The translations under genes were made by a program, and so were the position numbers. From Opacimonas sp040514355 (GTDB lineage: Bacteria > Pseudomonadota > Gammaproteobacteria > Enterobacterales > Alteromonadaceae), in contig JBEVCF010000014.1 of assembly GCA_040514355.1 (NCBI GenBank), positions 1-15,120 on the forward strand: a stretch of DNA of 15,120 nt, written 5' to 3'. This document shows, in pieces, positions 6,138 to 14,147 of the stretch (the first letter of the stretch is position 1; the number at the start of each line of letters is the position of its first letter). The notes beneath the pieces were generated by a model. The model was given only the letters and a program-made list of their open reading frames with translations. It searched no databases and was not told where the DNA came from.

Positions 6138-7796
6138 ATGACTCAAACAACACAAGCCCTATTGGTCGTTGATGATGAAATTAATATTCTCAAAGCAATG
6201 CGTCGGTTATTCAAACAAGCAGGCTATGACGTTTTTACGGCCAACAGCGGTCACGAAGCATTACATATTCTAAAGACTAACCATATAGACGTCGTGTTAT
6301 CTGACTTTCGTATGCCGGTCATGAACGGGGGCGAATTACTCTGTAAAGTCAAACAACTATATCCCAACACAACTAATTTAATTATCAGTGGCTACACTGA
6401 TTTTGATTCTGTTGTGTCGGTCTTGAACGAAGGCGTCGCCATAAAATTTTTGACCAAACCATGGGACAACCAAGCGTTATTACAAGAAATTGCTTCAGCA
6501 TTTAAACACAATCAGACCCAACGTGAACAAAATTCAGTAATTAAATCGTCTCACAGCCTGAAGACTAGAGGGCTGTTTGTGAACACAATAGAAACGCTTA
6601 AATTCAACAAGCACGCATTTGTTTTAGCTTATATTCATATTCAAAACTGTTTGGATCTTCGGCGCGCAACCGTGAGCTATGCAGAAGTATTACCCAAGGT
6701 ATTGGATAGGGTAAAAGAACATACTCAAGCAGTACAAAGTTTTGCGTTTAAAAAGAGTGAAATGGTGCTTTTACTGCCTATTCCAGATGAGTATAGTGCG
6801 CATGTTTTTATTTCTCAGGTTTTGCACAGTGAACTAAACGCTGACTGGATCAAAAGTATGCCAGCCCTTCCTGAATTGGCCGTCAGTTTTATTTCTTCTT
6901 TTGATTTTGATATCCAAGCGCATTCACTATACGAAACGCTGCAAGAGGCGGCATCAGTGTTGAGTGACAAAGATAAATTTGTCAGTCTTAACAATCAATA
7001 CCTAGAGTCAAAAAAACGGCGACTAACGATTAAATCAGATGTACGTAAAGCGCTGCAAATGAATGAATTTTCACTCGCATATCAACCTAAAGTGACCCTT
7101 GCGACGGGGCTAGTGGAAAGTGCAGAAATCCTCTTGCGTTGGCGCCATAAGCAACTTGGCTGGGTGTCACCTACAGAATTTATTAATATTGCTGAGGCCG
7201 ATGGACAAATTCACGATATTGGTGATTGGGTTGTAGAGTATGGCATTCAGGCTATCTCTCGATTGTCACGGGCATGCCATGAATTTAAAAATCTATCCAT
7301 CAACGTCTCTGCAAACCAGTTGATGAACTTGACGATCGTCAACACTATCAGCGCGACCTTGAACAAGTACAATGTTGCGCCGGAACGCTTAATCGTTGAA
7401 GTCACTGAAACGTCGTTGATCAAGAATTTAGCGGTGACATCGAAAACGCTTCATGCGCTGAAAAAACTGGGATTGAAGATTGCGATTGATGACTTTGGTG
7501 TAGGTTATTCATCTTTTGCCTATTTGAGTAAATTACCGGTCGATATTTTGAAAATTGACCGAGCGATGATCGATGATATTGAATACAACCAGGACGCACA
7601 GTTGTTGCTCGAAAATTTAGTGAAGACCTGCCATGACATGAATATAAAAGTCGTCGCCGAAGGGGTCGAGACAGAACAAGCGCTTGAACAAGTGCGCTTG
7701 GCCAAGTGCGATTATGTGCAAGGTTATTATTACTCGGCTGCAGTAGCAGCTAGTGAAATTGAAAAAATATTCATCATGCAGCCTTATCGCATATAG
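6138..7796 (+). CDS. REC / degenerate GGDEF / EAL protein, probable c-di-GMP phosphodiesterase
   Basis: This 552-residue cytoplasmic protein has three parts. The receiver (1-125) has Asp12/Asp13, phosphoacceptor Asp56 in LSDFRMP, Ser84 and Lys107. The middle (about 145-290) looks like a decayed GGDEF domain: FKKSEMVLLLP (204-214) occupies the place of the GGDEF hairpin with KKSEM for the signature, so no cyclase activity is expected. The EAL domain (about 297-545) reads EIL at 330-332 and keeps Asn389, Glu421, Asp451/Asp452 (IDDFG), Lys472, Glu508, Glu511 and Gln528, the residues that bind metal and substrate in active c-di-GMP phosphodiesterases. Phosphorylation of the receiver probably tunes hydrolysis of c-di-GMP to pGpG. 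GGAG sits only 1 nt before the ATG, too close for a normal ribosome site. It is divergent from the kinase operon, whose kinase could phosphorylate it. Confidence 0.9.
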   Translation: MTQTTQALLVVDDEINILKAMRRLFKQAGYDVFTANSGHEALHILKTNHIDVVLSDFRMPVMNGGELLCKVKQLYPNTTNLIISGYTDFDSVVSVLNEGVAIKFLTKPWDNQALLQEIASAFKHNQTQREQNSVIKSSHSLKTRGLFVNTIETLKFNKHAFVLAYIHIQNCLDLRRATVSYAEVLPKVLDRVKEHTQAVQSFAFKKSEMVLLLPIPDEYSAHVFISQVLHSELNADWIKSMPALPELAVSFISSFDFDIQAHSLYETLQEAASVLSDKDKFVSLNNQYLESKKRRLTIKSDVRKALQMNEFSLAYQPKVTLATGLVESAEILLRWRHKQLGWVSPTEFINIAEADGQIHDIGDWVVEYGIQAISRLSRACHEFKNLSINVSANQLMNLTIVNTISATLNKYNVAPERLIVEVTETSLIKNLAVTSKTLHALKKLGLKIAIDDFGVGYSSFAYLSKLPVDILKIDRAMIDDIEYNQDAQLLLENLVKTCHDMNIKVVAEGVETEQALEQVRLAKCDYVQGYYYSAAVAASEIEKIFIMQPYRI

Positions 7797-7950
7797 CCAT
7801 TACTGTTGGCTCACTTTATTCATCTAATCACTGTTTGAAGCAATTTATCCTGCGTTATCTTAATGCGTAAATATTTTTAACACTACGACAATACAACCTT
7901 TATTGTTAGAATACGTACAAAAGCATGCTCATAATAATAGGGTCGCAAAC

Positions 7951-8052
7951 ATGCATTTATCACATCTTTTTATGACACACTTGCATACTGAAAATACGTA
8001 TCGCGGTAGTATGACTATCCGCAATGTGCTCAGCGTGAATATTTATTGTTAA
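7951..8052 (+). CDS. Possible 33-residue leader ORF upstream of hrpA
   Basis: ATG 7951 opens a 33-residue frame that ends with TAA at 8050-8052, 1 nt before the hrpA ATG. AGGG (7939-7942) lies 8 nt before its start, a reasonable ribosome site, while hrpA itself has no visible Shine-Dalgarno. Translation of this ORF could therefore deliver ribosomes to hrpA. The peptide (MHLSHLFMTHLHTENTYRGS at its start) is His-rich, has no recognised domain, and could be chance. The rest of the 257-bp region 7797-8053 shows only a weak ACGACA (7885-7890) / TAGAAT (7907-7912) promoter-like pair. Confidence 0.25.
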   Translation: MHLSHLFMTHLHTENTYRGSMTIRNVLSVNIYC

Positions 8053-8053
8053 T

Positions 8054-11000
8054 ATGTCACATAACGCTTTTACTCACTTGTCACTTGCTGATGTGGCCAC
8101 ACCAACACAATTAAAAAACGTGCTATCTACCGCGCTGTTTGCTGATCGTTATCGCTTAAATAGAGCTTTTCAACAAGCTACTAAAGCAGGAGACAACAAG
8201 GCGTTAGAAAAAGCGCTGACACGCTTGAATCAATCACGACACAAGGCATGGCTGCGCGCACAAGCTCGACCGACGATCCACTATCCTGATTTACCCGTCA
8301 GTGATAAGCGTGAGGATATCAAAGCTGCGATAGCCGCTCATCAAGTCGTCATTGTGGCAGGTGAAACCGGCTCAGGTAAAACCACACAGTTACCTAAAAT
8401 GTGTTTGGAATTGGGACGAGGCGTGTACGGTACCATCGCCCACACGCAACCGCGTCGACTAGCAGCGCGTTCGGTGGCTGACCGCATTGCCCAAGAATGC
8501 GAGACCGAACTGGGTGCAGCAATTGGCTTTAAGATCCGTTTTTCGGATAAAGCCAACGAGCAAACGTTGGTTAAATTGATGACGGACGGGATTTTGCTAG
8601 CAGAGATCCAGCACGACCGTTTCCTCAACCAGTACGATACAATTATCATTGATGAAGCACATGAGCGCAGTCTAAATATTGATTTCTTGTTGGGGTATCT
8701 CAAACAACTATTACCGAAACGCCCTGATTTAAAAGTCATCATTACATCTGCCACCATTGATCCTGAGCGTTTCTCCAAACACTTCAAGGATGCGCCAATT
8801 ATCTCGGTCAGTGGGCGTACCTACCCAGTAGAAATTCGTTATCGTAGTGTTGATGAAGACAATGATGCTCAAGATTTGGGTGAGAATATTGTCGCGGCGG
8901 TCAATGAACTACGCAAAGAAAAACCCGGCGATATTTTGGTGTTTTTAAGTGGTGAGCGCGATATTCGCGAAACAGAAAAACTGCTCCAAAAACAACAATG
9001 GCGAGGAATAGAAATCGTACCGTTGTTTGCGAGATTGTCCGCTGCAGAACAAAACCGTATCTTTGCACCTCATACTGGTCAACGGATTATTTTAGCAACG
9101 AATGTCGCCGAAACGTCACTCACCGTACCAGGGATCCGCTATGTGATTGATCCTGGTTTTGCTCGTATATCGCGCTACTCATATCGCTCTAAAGTACAAC
9201 GTTTGCCTATTGAACCCATTTCTCAAGCCTCTGCTAATCAACGCGCAGGTCGATGTGGGCGTGTGGCAGACGGGATCTGTATTCGTTTGTATGATGAGCA
9301 GGATTTTCTCGGTCGCGATGCGTTTACCGACCCAGAAATCCTTCGTACCAATTTAGCCTCGGTTATTTTGCAAATGCTTGCTCTGGGTTTGGGTGAGATT
9401 GCAAAGTTTCCTTTTGTGCAACCACCTGATACTCGGTTTATCAATGATGGTATGCGTTTGTTGCAAGAGCTGCAAGCGGTCACCACAGACGCCGGAAGGG
9501 TCAAACTCACAGCGCTTGGTCGCCAACTCGCGCGCTTACCGATTGATCCTCGTTATGCGCGAATGGTGCTCGCTGCCCCAGAGTTTTTGGCGTTGGAAGA
9601 AGTGATCATCATCACTGCAGGTCTGTCTATTCAAGATCCACGTGAACGTCCACAAGACAAAAAGGCGCAAGCGGATGAAGCTCATAGCCAGTTTGTTGAC
9701 AAAGATTCAGACTTTATTACTTTGTATAACTTATATCAGGCATTTGTAACACAACAAAGTGAGTTATCTAACAATCAATTACGCAAATGGTGTAAAGCGA
9801 ATTTTATCCATTATCTGCGGATGCGTGAATGGCAAGATATTATTTATCAGGTCAAACAAGCTACCAAAGACATGGCATTGCCAACGAGTGCGCAGGAGCC
9901 CGATTATGTTGGTATTCACAAAGCATTAGCCACGGGCTTGTTATCGCATTTTGCGATGTTTGATAAACAGCGAGAGTATTTTGGTGCACGCAATACCAAG
10001 TTAATGATTTTTCCAGGCTCTCCCATGGCCAAACGTCGACCAAAGTGGTTTATGGCGGCGGAATTGGTCGAAACTTCCCAGCTGTTTGCGCGTATCGTCG
10101 CTAGAATCGAACCGCAGTGGCTAGAAGGGTTAGCCAAACACTTGACTCAGTCTCACTTAAGTGAACCTTTTTGGTCTAAAAAACAGGGCGCAGCTCAAGC
10201 CTATGAGAAAATCACGTTATTTGGCTTACCGGTTGTGCCGCGCAGAGTGGTCAATATCACTCTGCGTGAGCCGCTCGTGGCTAGGGAGTTATTTATTCGC
10301 GAAGGGCTAGTCAATGGTTTTACTAAGCTCAATCCAGACTTTTTGCAACAAAACCAAGCGTTAGTGGCCCAGGTGCAAAGCATGGAAAGTAAAGCGCGCC
10401 GTCGAGATTTGTTGATTAATGAAGATGTATTGTGCGAATTTTACGATGAAAAACTGCCTCAGCATATCAATAGCGAAGCCTCATTTCGCAAGTGGTATGG
10501 CAAAGCGAATAACAAAAGTGATTTGTTGTTCACAGAGGCATTTTTATTACAAAAATCCCCAGCTCAAATTACCACAGTGGCGTTCCCTGAGGTTTGGCAG
10601 CAAGGCCCATTAACCTTACCCTTGCGTTATGTGTTTGAACCGAATCAAGCTGATGATGGGGTAAACGTATACATTCCGTTAGCCTTACTTAATCAAGTCA
10701 AACCACTGGGGTTTGATTGGTTAGTACCAGGCTTTCGTCACGAGCTGGTAGTCAGTTTAATTAAGTCACTACCTAAAAGTTTACGGCGTAATTTTGTGCC
10801 AGCACCGGATTTTGCTACTGCTGCACTTGCAGATATGAGCCAGACTGATGTCCATGGCGCGCCTGTAACTATCATCAACGCGTTGAGTACCAAACTGACC
10901 AAGATGACGGGCGTGCGTTTGCAAGCTGAAGACTGGGCTGAGGTAAGTTTACCCGATCATCTTAAAATGCACTTTGTCGTGGTGGATGAGCAGCAACAAG

Positions 11001-11965
11001 TTCTGGCCCAGGGTCGTGACTTGGTAGTGTTACAAGCGCAACTACAAGACCAAGTCCAAGCCTCTTTAGAAGAGGTGGCCACACCTGAATTAGAACAATC
11101 TCAGCTTACTGAGTGGTCATTTGGTGACCTACCCGAAACCTTTACTCATGAAACTGCAGGATTTGCGATCCAAGGGTTTCCTGCGTTAGTAGCGGATAAA
11201 TCCTCTGTGTCCATCAAGATCTTTGATTTGCCCCACGAAGCAGAAGCCTCTCATTTACAAGGGATCTACAAGCTCATCCAATTAACAATCCCTTCACCTT
11301 TAAAATACGTGCAGGAAAAGTTACCAAACAAAGCCAAACTCGGTCTGTATTACAACCCTTTTGGTAAAGTGCAAGCCTTGATCGATGATTGTGTATTAGC
11401 AGGTATTGCTAAATGTGTGAGTGATTTTATGCTGGAAGAGCATACAGATATACGCGATGAAGACACCTTTATGCGATGTTGTGACGTGGTGCGAGAACAG
11501 ATCAACGATGTCGTACTGGGCATAGCCAAACAAGTTGAACAGGGTTTGACCTGTGCTAATGAGATAAAAAAGGCGACCAAGGGAACGATCCCGTTAACCA
11601 TGTTGGAAGCGGTGGGGCACATCAAAGCCCATTTGGATGCTTTAGTCTTCCCGCACTTTGTGAGTGAGCATGGCGCAGAGCGTTTGGATGATTGGCAGCG
11701 TTATTTAAAAGCTTTACTCAGACGTGTTGAGAAATTAAAAATTGATCCGACTAAAGATCGTATGCATCAAGTGCAACTTCAAAAAGTGCAACAAGCATTT
11801 GAGAAAAAATTAGATAATATTCAACACGGTCAGCCGATACCATATGAATTAGCGAACGTTAGGTGGATGATAGAAGAATTACGGGTATCATTTTTTGCGC
11901 AACAACTCGGTACGCAATATCCCATTTCGGTTAAACGTATTGAGCAAGCACTACAGCAATTTTGA
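8054..11965 (+). CDS. hrpA: ATP-dependent RNA helicase HrpA (DEAH box)
   Basis: At 1303 residues it matches the ~1300 of E. coli HrpA. The helicase core shows Walker A GETGSGKTT (103-111), DEAH (200-203), SAT (232-234), TNVAETSLTVPG (349-360, motif V) and QRAGRCGR (396-403, motif VI). The helicase-associated regions and a long HrpA-specific C-terminal part (DUF3418 type) follow. The stretch from YPDLPVSDKREDI into Walker A is close to the E. coli protein. HrpA remodels RNA and has been linked to mRNA processing and to rescue of stalled or collided ribosomes. ATG 8054 fits the family length but has no clear Shine-Dalgarno; a 33-residue ORF ends 1 nt upstream. The PilZ gene follows after 65 nt with no terminator seen. 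The product is essentially certain. Confidence 0.97.
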   Translation: MSHNAFTHLSLADVATPTQLKNVLSTALFADRYRLNRAFQQATKAGDNKALEKALTRLNQSRHKAWLRAQARPTIHYPDLPVSDKREDIKAAIAAHQVVIVAGETGSGKTTQLPKMCLELGRGVYGTIAHTQPRRLAARSVADRIAQECETELGAAIGFKIRFSDKANEQTLVKLMTDGILLAEIQHDRFLNQYDTIIIDEAHERSLNIDFLLGYLKQLLPKRPDLKVIITSATIDPERFSKHFKDAPIISVSGRTYPVEIRYRSVDEDNDAQDLGENIVAAVNELRKEKPGDILVFLSGERDIRETEKLLQKQQWRGIEIVPLFARLSAAEQNRIFAPHTGQRIILATNVAETSLTVPGIRYVIDPGFARISRYSYRSKVQRLPIEPISQASANQRAGRCGRVADGICIRLYDEQDFLGRDAFTDPEILRTNLASVILQMLALGLGEIAKFPFVQPPDTRFINDGMRLLQELQAVTTDAGRVKLTALGRQLARLPIDPRYARMVLAAPEFLALEEVIIITAGLSIQDPRERPQDKKAQADEAHSQFVDKDSDFITLYNLYQAFVTQQSELSNNQLRKWCKANFIHYLRMREWQDIIYQVKQATKDMALPTSAQEPDYVGIHKALATGLLSHFAMFDKQREYFGARNTKLMIFPGSPMAKRRPKWFMAAELVETSQLFARIVARIEPQWLEGLAKHLTQSHLSEPFWSKKQGAAQAYEKITLFGLPVVPRRVVNITLREPLVARELFIREGLVNGFTKLNPDFLQQNQALVAQVQSMESKARRRDLLINEDVLCEFYDEKLPQHINSEASFRKWYGKANNKSDLLFTEAFLLQKSPAQITTVAFPEVWQQGPLTLPLRYVFEPNQADDGVNVYIPLALLNQVKPLGFDWLVPGFRHELVVSLIKSLPKSLRRNFVPAPDFATAALADMSQTDVHGAPVTIINALSTKLTKMTGVRLQAEDWAEVSLPDHLKMHFVVVDEQQQVLAQGRDLVVLQAQLQDQVQASLEEVATPELEQSQLTEWSFGDLPETFTHETAGFAIQGFPALVADKSSVSIKIFDLPHEAEASHLQGIYKLIQLTIPSPLKYVQEKLPNKAKLGLYYNPFGKVQALIDDCVLAGIAKCVSDFMLEEHTDIRDEDTFMRCCDVVREQINDVVLGIAKQVEQGLTCANEIKKATKGTIPLTMLEAVGHIKAHLDALVFPHFVSEHGAERLDDWQRYLKALLRRVEKLKIDPTKDRMHQVQLQKVQQAFEKKLDNIQHGQPIPYELANVRWMIEELRVSFFAQQLGTQYPISVKRIEQALQQF

Positions 11966-12030
11966 CAAAAATCACTGTCTTTGCTAATGCTTTAATCAGT
12001 TTAATCTAAATTCATGAGAGGGTATGAGCT

Positions 12031-12318
12031 GTGAGCGCTGTAGATAACCGTCATTTTTATCGTATGTTAATCAATGAGAACTGCCGTGTTACCACTGCGG
12101 ACGACTCGTTCGTAGCTGTGTGCAAAGATTTGAGTAGCGCTGGCATGGCATTTGAGGTTTACGATAAGCCACTGCCAATCGGCACAAAAGTCAACATTGA
12201 TATTGACTCCCAAAATCGTGAGATCCCATCGTTCTCAGCAGAGGCTGACGTGATCCGTGAACCGCTTAGACATGGCAATCATTTTGTGATTGGTGTGAAA
12301 TTCACCAAAATGAATTAG
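12031..12318 (+). CDS. Single-domain PilZ protein, predicted c-di-GMP receptor
   Basis: This 95-residue protein consists of one PilZ domain. Both c-di-GMP-binding elements are present: the R-x-x-x-R arm (Arg7, Arg11 in NRHFYRML) and D-x-S-x-x-G (Asp33, Ser35, Gly38 in CKDLSSAGMAF). The start is GTG at 12031, with GAGAGG 9 nt upstream; nearby ATGs at 12014 and 12024 are out of frame. No other domain or membrane segment is visible, so it probably works by binding a partner when c-di-GMP is present. It follows hrpA by 65 nt and may be cotranscribed. A functional link to the REC-EAL enzyme about 4.2 kb upstream is possible but unsupported. What it regulates cannot be told from sequence. Confidence 0.88.
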   Translation: MSAVDNRHFYRMLINENCRVTTADDSFVAVCKDLSSAGMAFEVYDKPLPIGTKVNIDIDSQNREIPSFSAEADVIREPLRHGNHFVIGVKFTKMN

Positions 12319-12330
12319 CTTTGCCTACTT

Positions 12331-12362
12331 TTGTGCCTCGTCAATCAAAAGACTTGGCACAA
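12331..12362. repeat. Inverted repeat between convergent PilZ and rlmI genes
   Basis: TTGTGCC (12331-12337) pairs perfectly with GGCACAA (12356-12362), and GTC/GAC (12340-12342 / 12351-12353) extends the stem past a 2-nt mismatch. It straddles the rlmI stop codon and begins 12 nt after the PilZ stop. It could act as a bidirectional terminator, but neither side has a good U-tract. Confidence 0.4.
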
Positions 12363-13532
12363 CAATCCTTTCAGATAATACCCCTCAGGATAAGCACTGC
12401 CAACGGGATGATCACTGGCTTGGCTGTAGCGTTTGATAATACGGACTTCTCGTTGTGCATCTAAGGCTGCATCCGCGACGATTTTTTGAAATAATTCAGC
12501 ACTCATTAAACCCGAACAACTAAATGTACTGAGATAACCGCCGGGTTTGACACACTTCAGACCATATAAATTGATATCTTTATAGCCGCGCGCAGCCCGG
12601 TCAAGCGTGCGTTTACTATCGACAAATTTAGGCGGGTCAAGCACTACATGGTCGAACTGACGACCTTGTTCAGCCATCTCTCGCAACGCTACAAATACAT
12701 CTGCCTGCATCATTGTCACAGCATCACTATCGAGCTGATTTATTTCAATATTGGTCTTTGCCGTGGTTAATGCCGTTTGGGATACATCGACATTCGTAAC
12801 GTGTTTGGCGCCGTATTTTAAAGCATAACTAGCAAACGTGCCGGTGTAGCAAAAACAATTTAAGACGTTTGCATCTTGCATGTATTGTGCCGCCAGCAAA
12901 CGATTATCACGCTGATCTAGATAAAAACCAGTTTTGTGGCCATTGACGATATCAACACTGATGTTAACATCATTTTCCGTAATAACCACAGGCGTATCGA
13001 CAACCCCTTGAATTGGGCCAGCTTGCAGCGCGAGACCTTCTTTTTCTCGAACGGTGACATCGCTGCGTTCATAAATACGATGCTCGGGAAAAAGTTTGTT
13101 AAGCGACCAGATCAATTTGTCGCGATGTTTTTCCGCACCAGCAGAGAGTAACTGTAACACCAGTACATCAGCATATTTATCAATGGTGATCCCAGGCAAG
13201 CCATCGGACTCAGCTGCCACTAAACGAAAGGCATTGGTGTTGGCTTGCGCAATCACGTGTTGACGCGCCTGCAATGCCGTTTGTAGACGTTGGGTAAAAA
13301 ATACATTATCAATGCTTTGCGCGGGGTCAAAGGTCCAAATACGCACTCGAATTTGAGATTCAGGGGAGTAAGCACCGCGCCCAAGCCAAGTCTGGTCCGC
13401 GCTGTAAACATCCACGGTATCACCTGGTTTTACTCGCCCTTTGACTTGGTCAATAGCTTTACTAAAAACCCAAGGGTGACGACGCAACAATGATTTTTCG
13501 CGAGTGGGGTGGAGGATGACTTTAGCGGACAT
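12345..13532 (-). CDS. rlmI: 23S rRNA (cytosine-1962-C5) methyltransferase RlmI
   Basis: This S-adenosylmethionine-dependent enzyme methylates C5 of cytosine 1962 in 23S rRNA. An N-terminal PUA-type RNA-binding domain (REKSLLRRHPWVFSKAI, then LGRGAYSPESQIRVRIWTFD) is nearly the E. coli sequence. A Rossmann methyltransferase follows with LNCFCYTGTF (224-233), DPPKF (299-303) and FSCSG (337-341), the last holding the likely catalytic Cys339. I chose ATG 13532 (395 residues; E. coli has 396). A longer frame opens 24 codons upstream at 13604, but those residues are not family-like and would overlap rnhA by 50 nt. AAGG lies 11 nt before the chosen ATG, rather far. It starts 22 nt after rnhA and is probably cotranscribed with it. 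Confidence 0.93.
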   Translation of the reverse strand: MSAKVILHPTREKSLLRRHPWVFSKAIDQVKGRVKPGDTVDVYSADQTWLGRGAYSPESQIRVRIWTFDPAQSIDNVFFTQRLQTALQARQHVIAQANTNAFRLVAAESDGLPGITIDKYADVLVLQLLSAGAEKHRDKLIWSLNKLFPEHRIYERSDVTVREKEGLALQAGPIQGVVDTPVVITENDVNISVDIVNGHKTGFYLDQRDNRLLAAQYMQDANVLNCFCYTGTFASYALKYGAKHVTNVDVSQTALTTAKTNIEINQLDSDAVTMMQADVFVALREMAEQGRQFDHVVLDPPKFVDSKRTLDRAARGYKDINLYGLKCVKPGGYLSTFSCSGLMSAELFQKIVADAALDAQREVRIIKRYSQASDHPVGSAYPEGYYLKGLLCQVF

Positions 13533-13554
13533 AATATTTAAAACCTTGCTGTAA

Positions 13555-14028
13555 TTAGGAGGGAATAAAACCGTTATCTTCCTGACCTGAGCCGGTTTGT
13601 GCACGTTCGGCAGCCGTCCTTGCTAACTCGTCACATAATTCATTTTGCGGATGACCAGAGTGGCCTTTGACCCAATGCCATTGTATTTGATGTCTTTGTA
13701 CGGCGCGGTCAAGGCGCTGCCACAGGTCGACATTTTTAACAGGTTTTTTGGCACTGGTTTGCCAACCATTCTTCTTCCAGCCATGGATCCATTGATTGAT
13801 CCCGTTTTTGACGTATTGGCTGTCAGTGGTCAGGTCAACTGCGCACGGTTCTTTTAATGCTTCTAAAGCCACGATCGGGGCCAGTAGCTCCATGCGATTA
13901 TTGGTGGTTAACAGATACCCTTCGGCTAATGTTTTTTGCTTGCCTTGGTATGCTAATACCGCTCCGTAACCACCCGGACCAGGATTGCCTAAACAGCTTC
14001 CGTCTGTAAATATAGTGACTTGTTTCAA
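13555..14028 (-). CDS. rnhA: Ribonuclease HI
   Basis: RNase HI cuts the RNA strand of RNA:DNA hybrids, removing R-loops and primers. In the 157-residue reading the DEDD active site is complete: Asp9 (FTDGSCLGNPGPGG), Glu47 (NNRMEL), Asp69 (TTDSQY) and Asp133 (NELCDELA), each one less than the E. coli numbers 10, 48, 70 and 134. The basic handle GWKKNGW and PVKNVDLW are also there. There is no ATG: the first codons read TAG AAT CTG ATT TTG AAA CAA, so a stop at 14040-14038 limits the start to TTG 14028, ATT 14031 or CTG 14034. E. coli starts MLKQV, which would align with ATT as initiator; TTG is the more usual choice. No clear Shine-Dalgarno is visible. It is divergent from dnaQ and upstream of rlmI. 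Confidence 0.96.
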   Translation of the reverse strand: MKQVTIFTDGSCLGNPGPGGYGAVLAYQGKQKTLAEGYLLTTNNRMELLAPIVALEALKEPCAVDLTTDSQYVKNGINQWIHGWKKNGWQTSAKKPVKNVDLWQRLDRAVQRHQIQWHWVKGHSGHPQNELCDELARTAAERAQTGSGQEDNGFIPS

Positions 14029-14036
14029 AATCAGAT

Positions 14037-14065
14037 TCTACAATGTAAGAGAGATTGTTATACTG
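14037..14065 (+). promoter_or_regulatory. Possible dnaQ promoter
   Basis: TCTACA (14037-14042) and TATACT (14060-14065) are 17 nt apart, four and five of six matches to sigma-70 consensus. The same AT-rich spot read on the minus strand gives TATAAC (14062-14057), a possible -10 for rnhA, so the site may fire both ways as the rnhA-dnaQ region does in E. coli. Confidence 0.4.
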
Positions 14066-14085
14066 CGTAGCATAACACAGGCAGA

Positions 14086-14116
14086 GCACACAGACATGGC
14101 TTTATCGACTGTGTGC
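14086..14116 (+). repeat. Hairpin in the dnaQ 5' leader
   Basis: GCACACAG (14086-14093) and CTGTGTGC (14109-14116) form a perfect 8-bp stem with a 15-nt loop, 31 nt upstream of the dnaQ ATG. It lies downstream of the putative -10 and would be part of the mRNA leader. Its role is unknown. Confidence 0.45.
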
Positions 14117-14147
14117 GACAAATAACAACAAGCATAAAGGTGCAACT

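Noticed and set aside
2823..7796. Mobile or defence island
   Set aside because: No transposase, integrase, terminal repeats or tRNA-linked attachment site, and no obvious composition shift; only signalling genes are present.
7888..7906. Inverted repeat ACAATA/TATTGT as a terminator of the REC-EAL gene
   Set aside because: Six A-T-rich pairs, no U-tract, about 90 nt past the stop; too weak to call.
8341..8787. Minus-strand 148-codon frame inside hrpA
   Set aside because: It is the shadow of the conserved helicase core on the opposite strand; the product has no recognisable features.
12031..12318. PilZ protein as a member of the REC-EAL/kinase module
   Set aside because: It is separated by the 3.9-kb hrpA gene and no shared regulatory element was seen; shared c-di-GMP theme alone is not evidence.
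13533..13604. Upstream extension of RlmI by 24 residues
   Set aside because: The extra residues do not resemble the family, the chosen ATG gives 395 residues like E. coli, and the extension would overlap rnhA by 50 nt.
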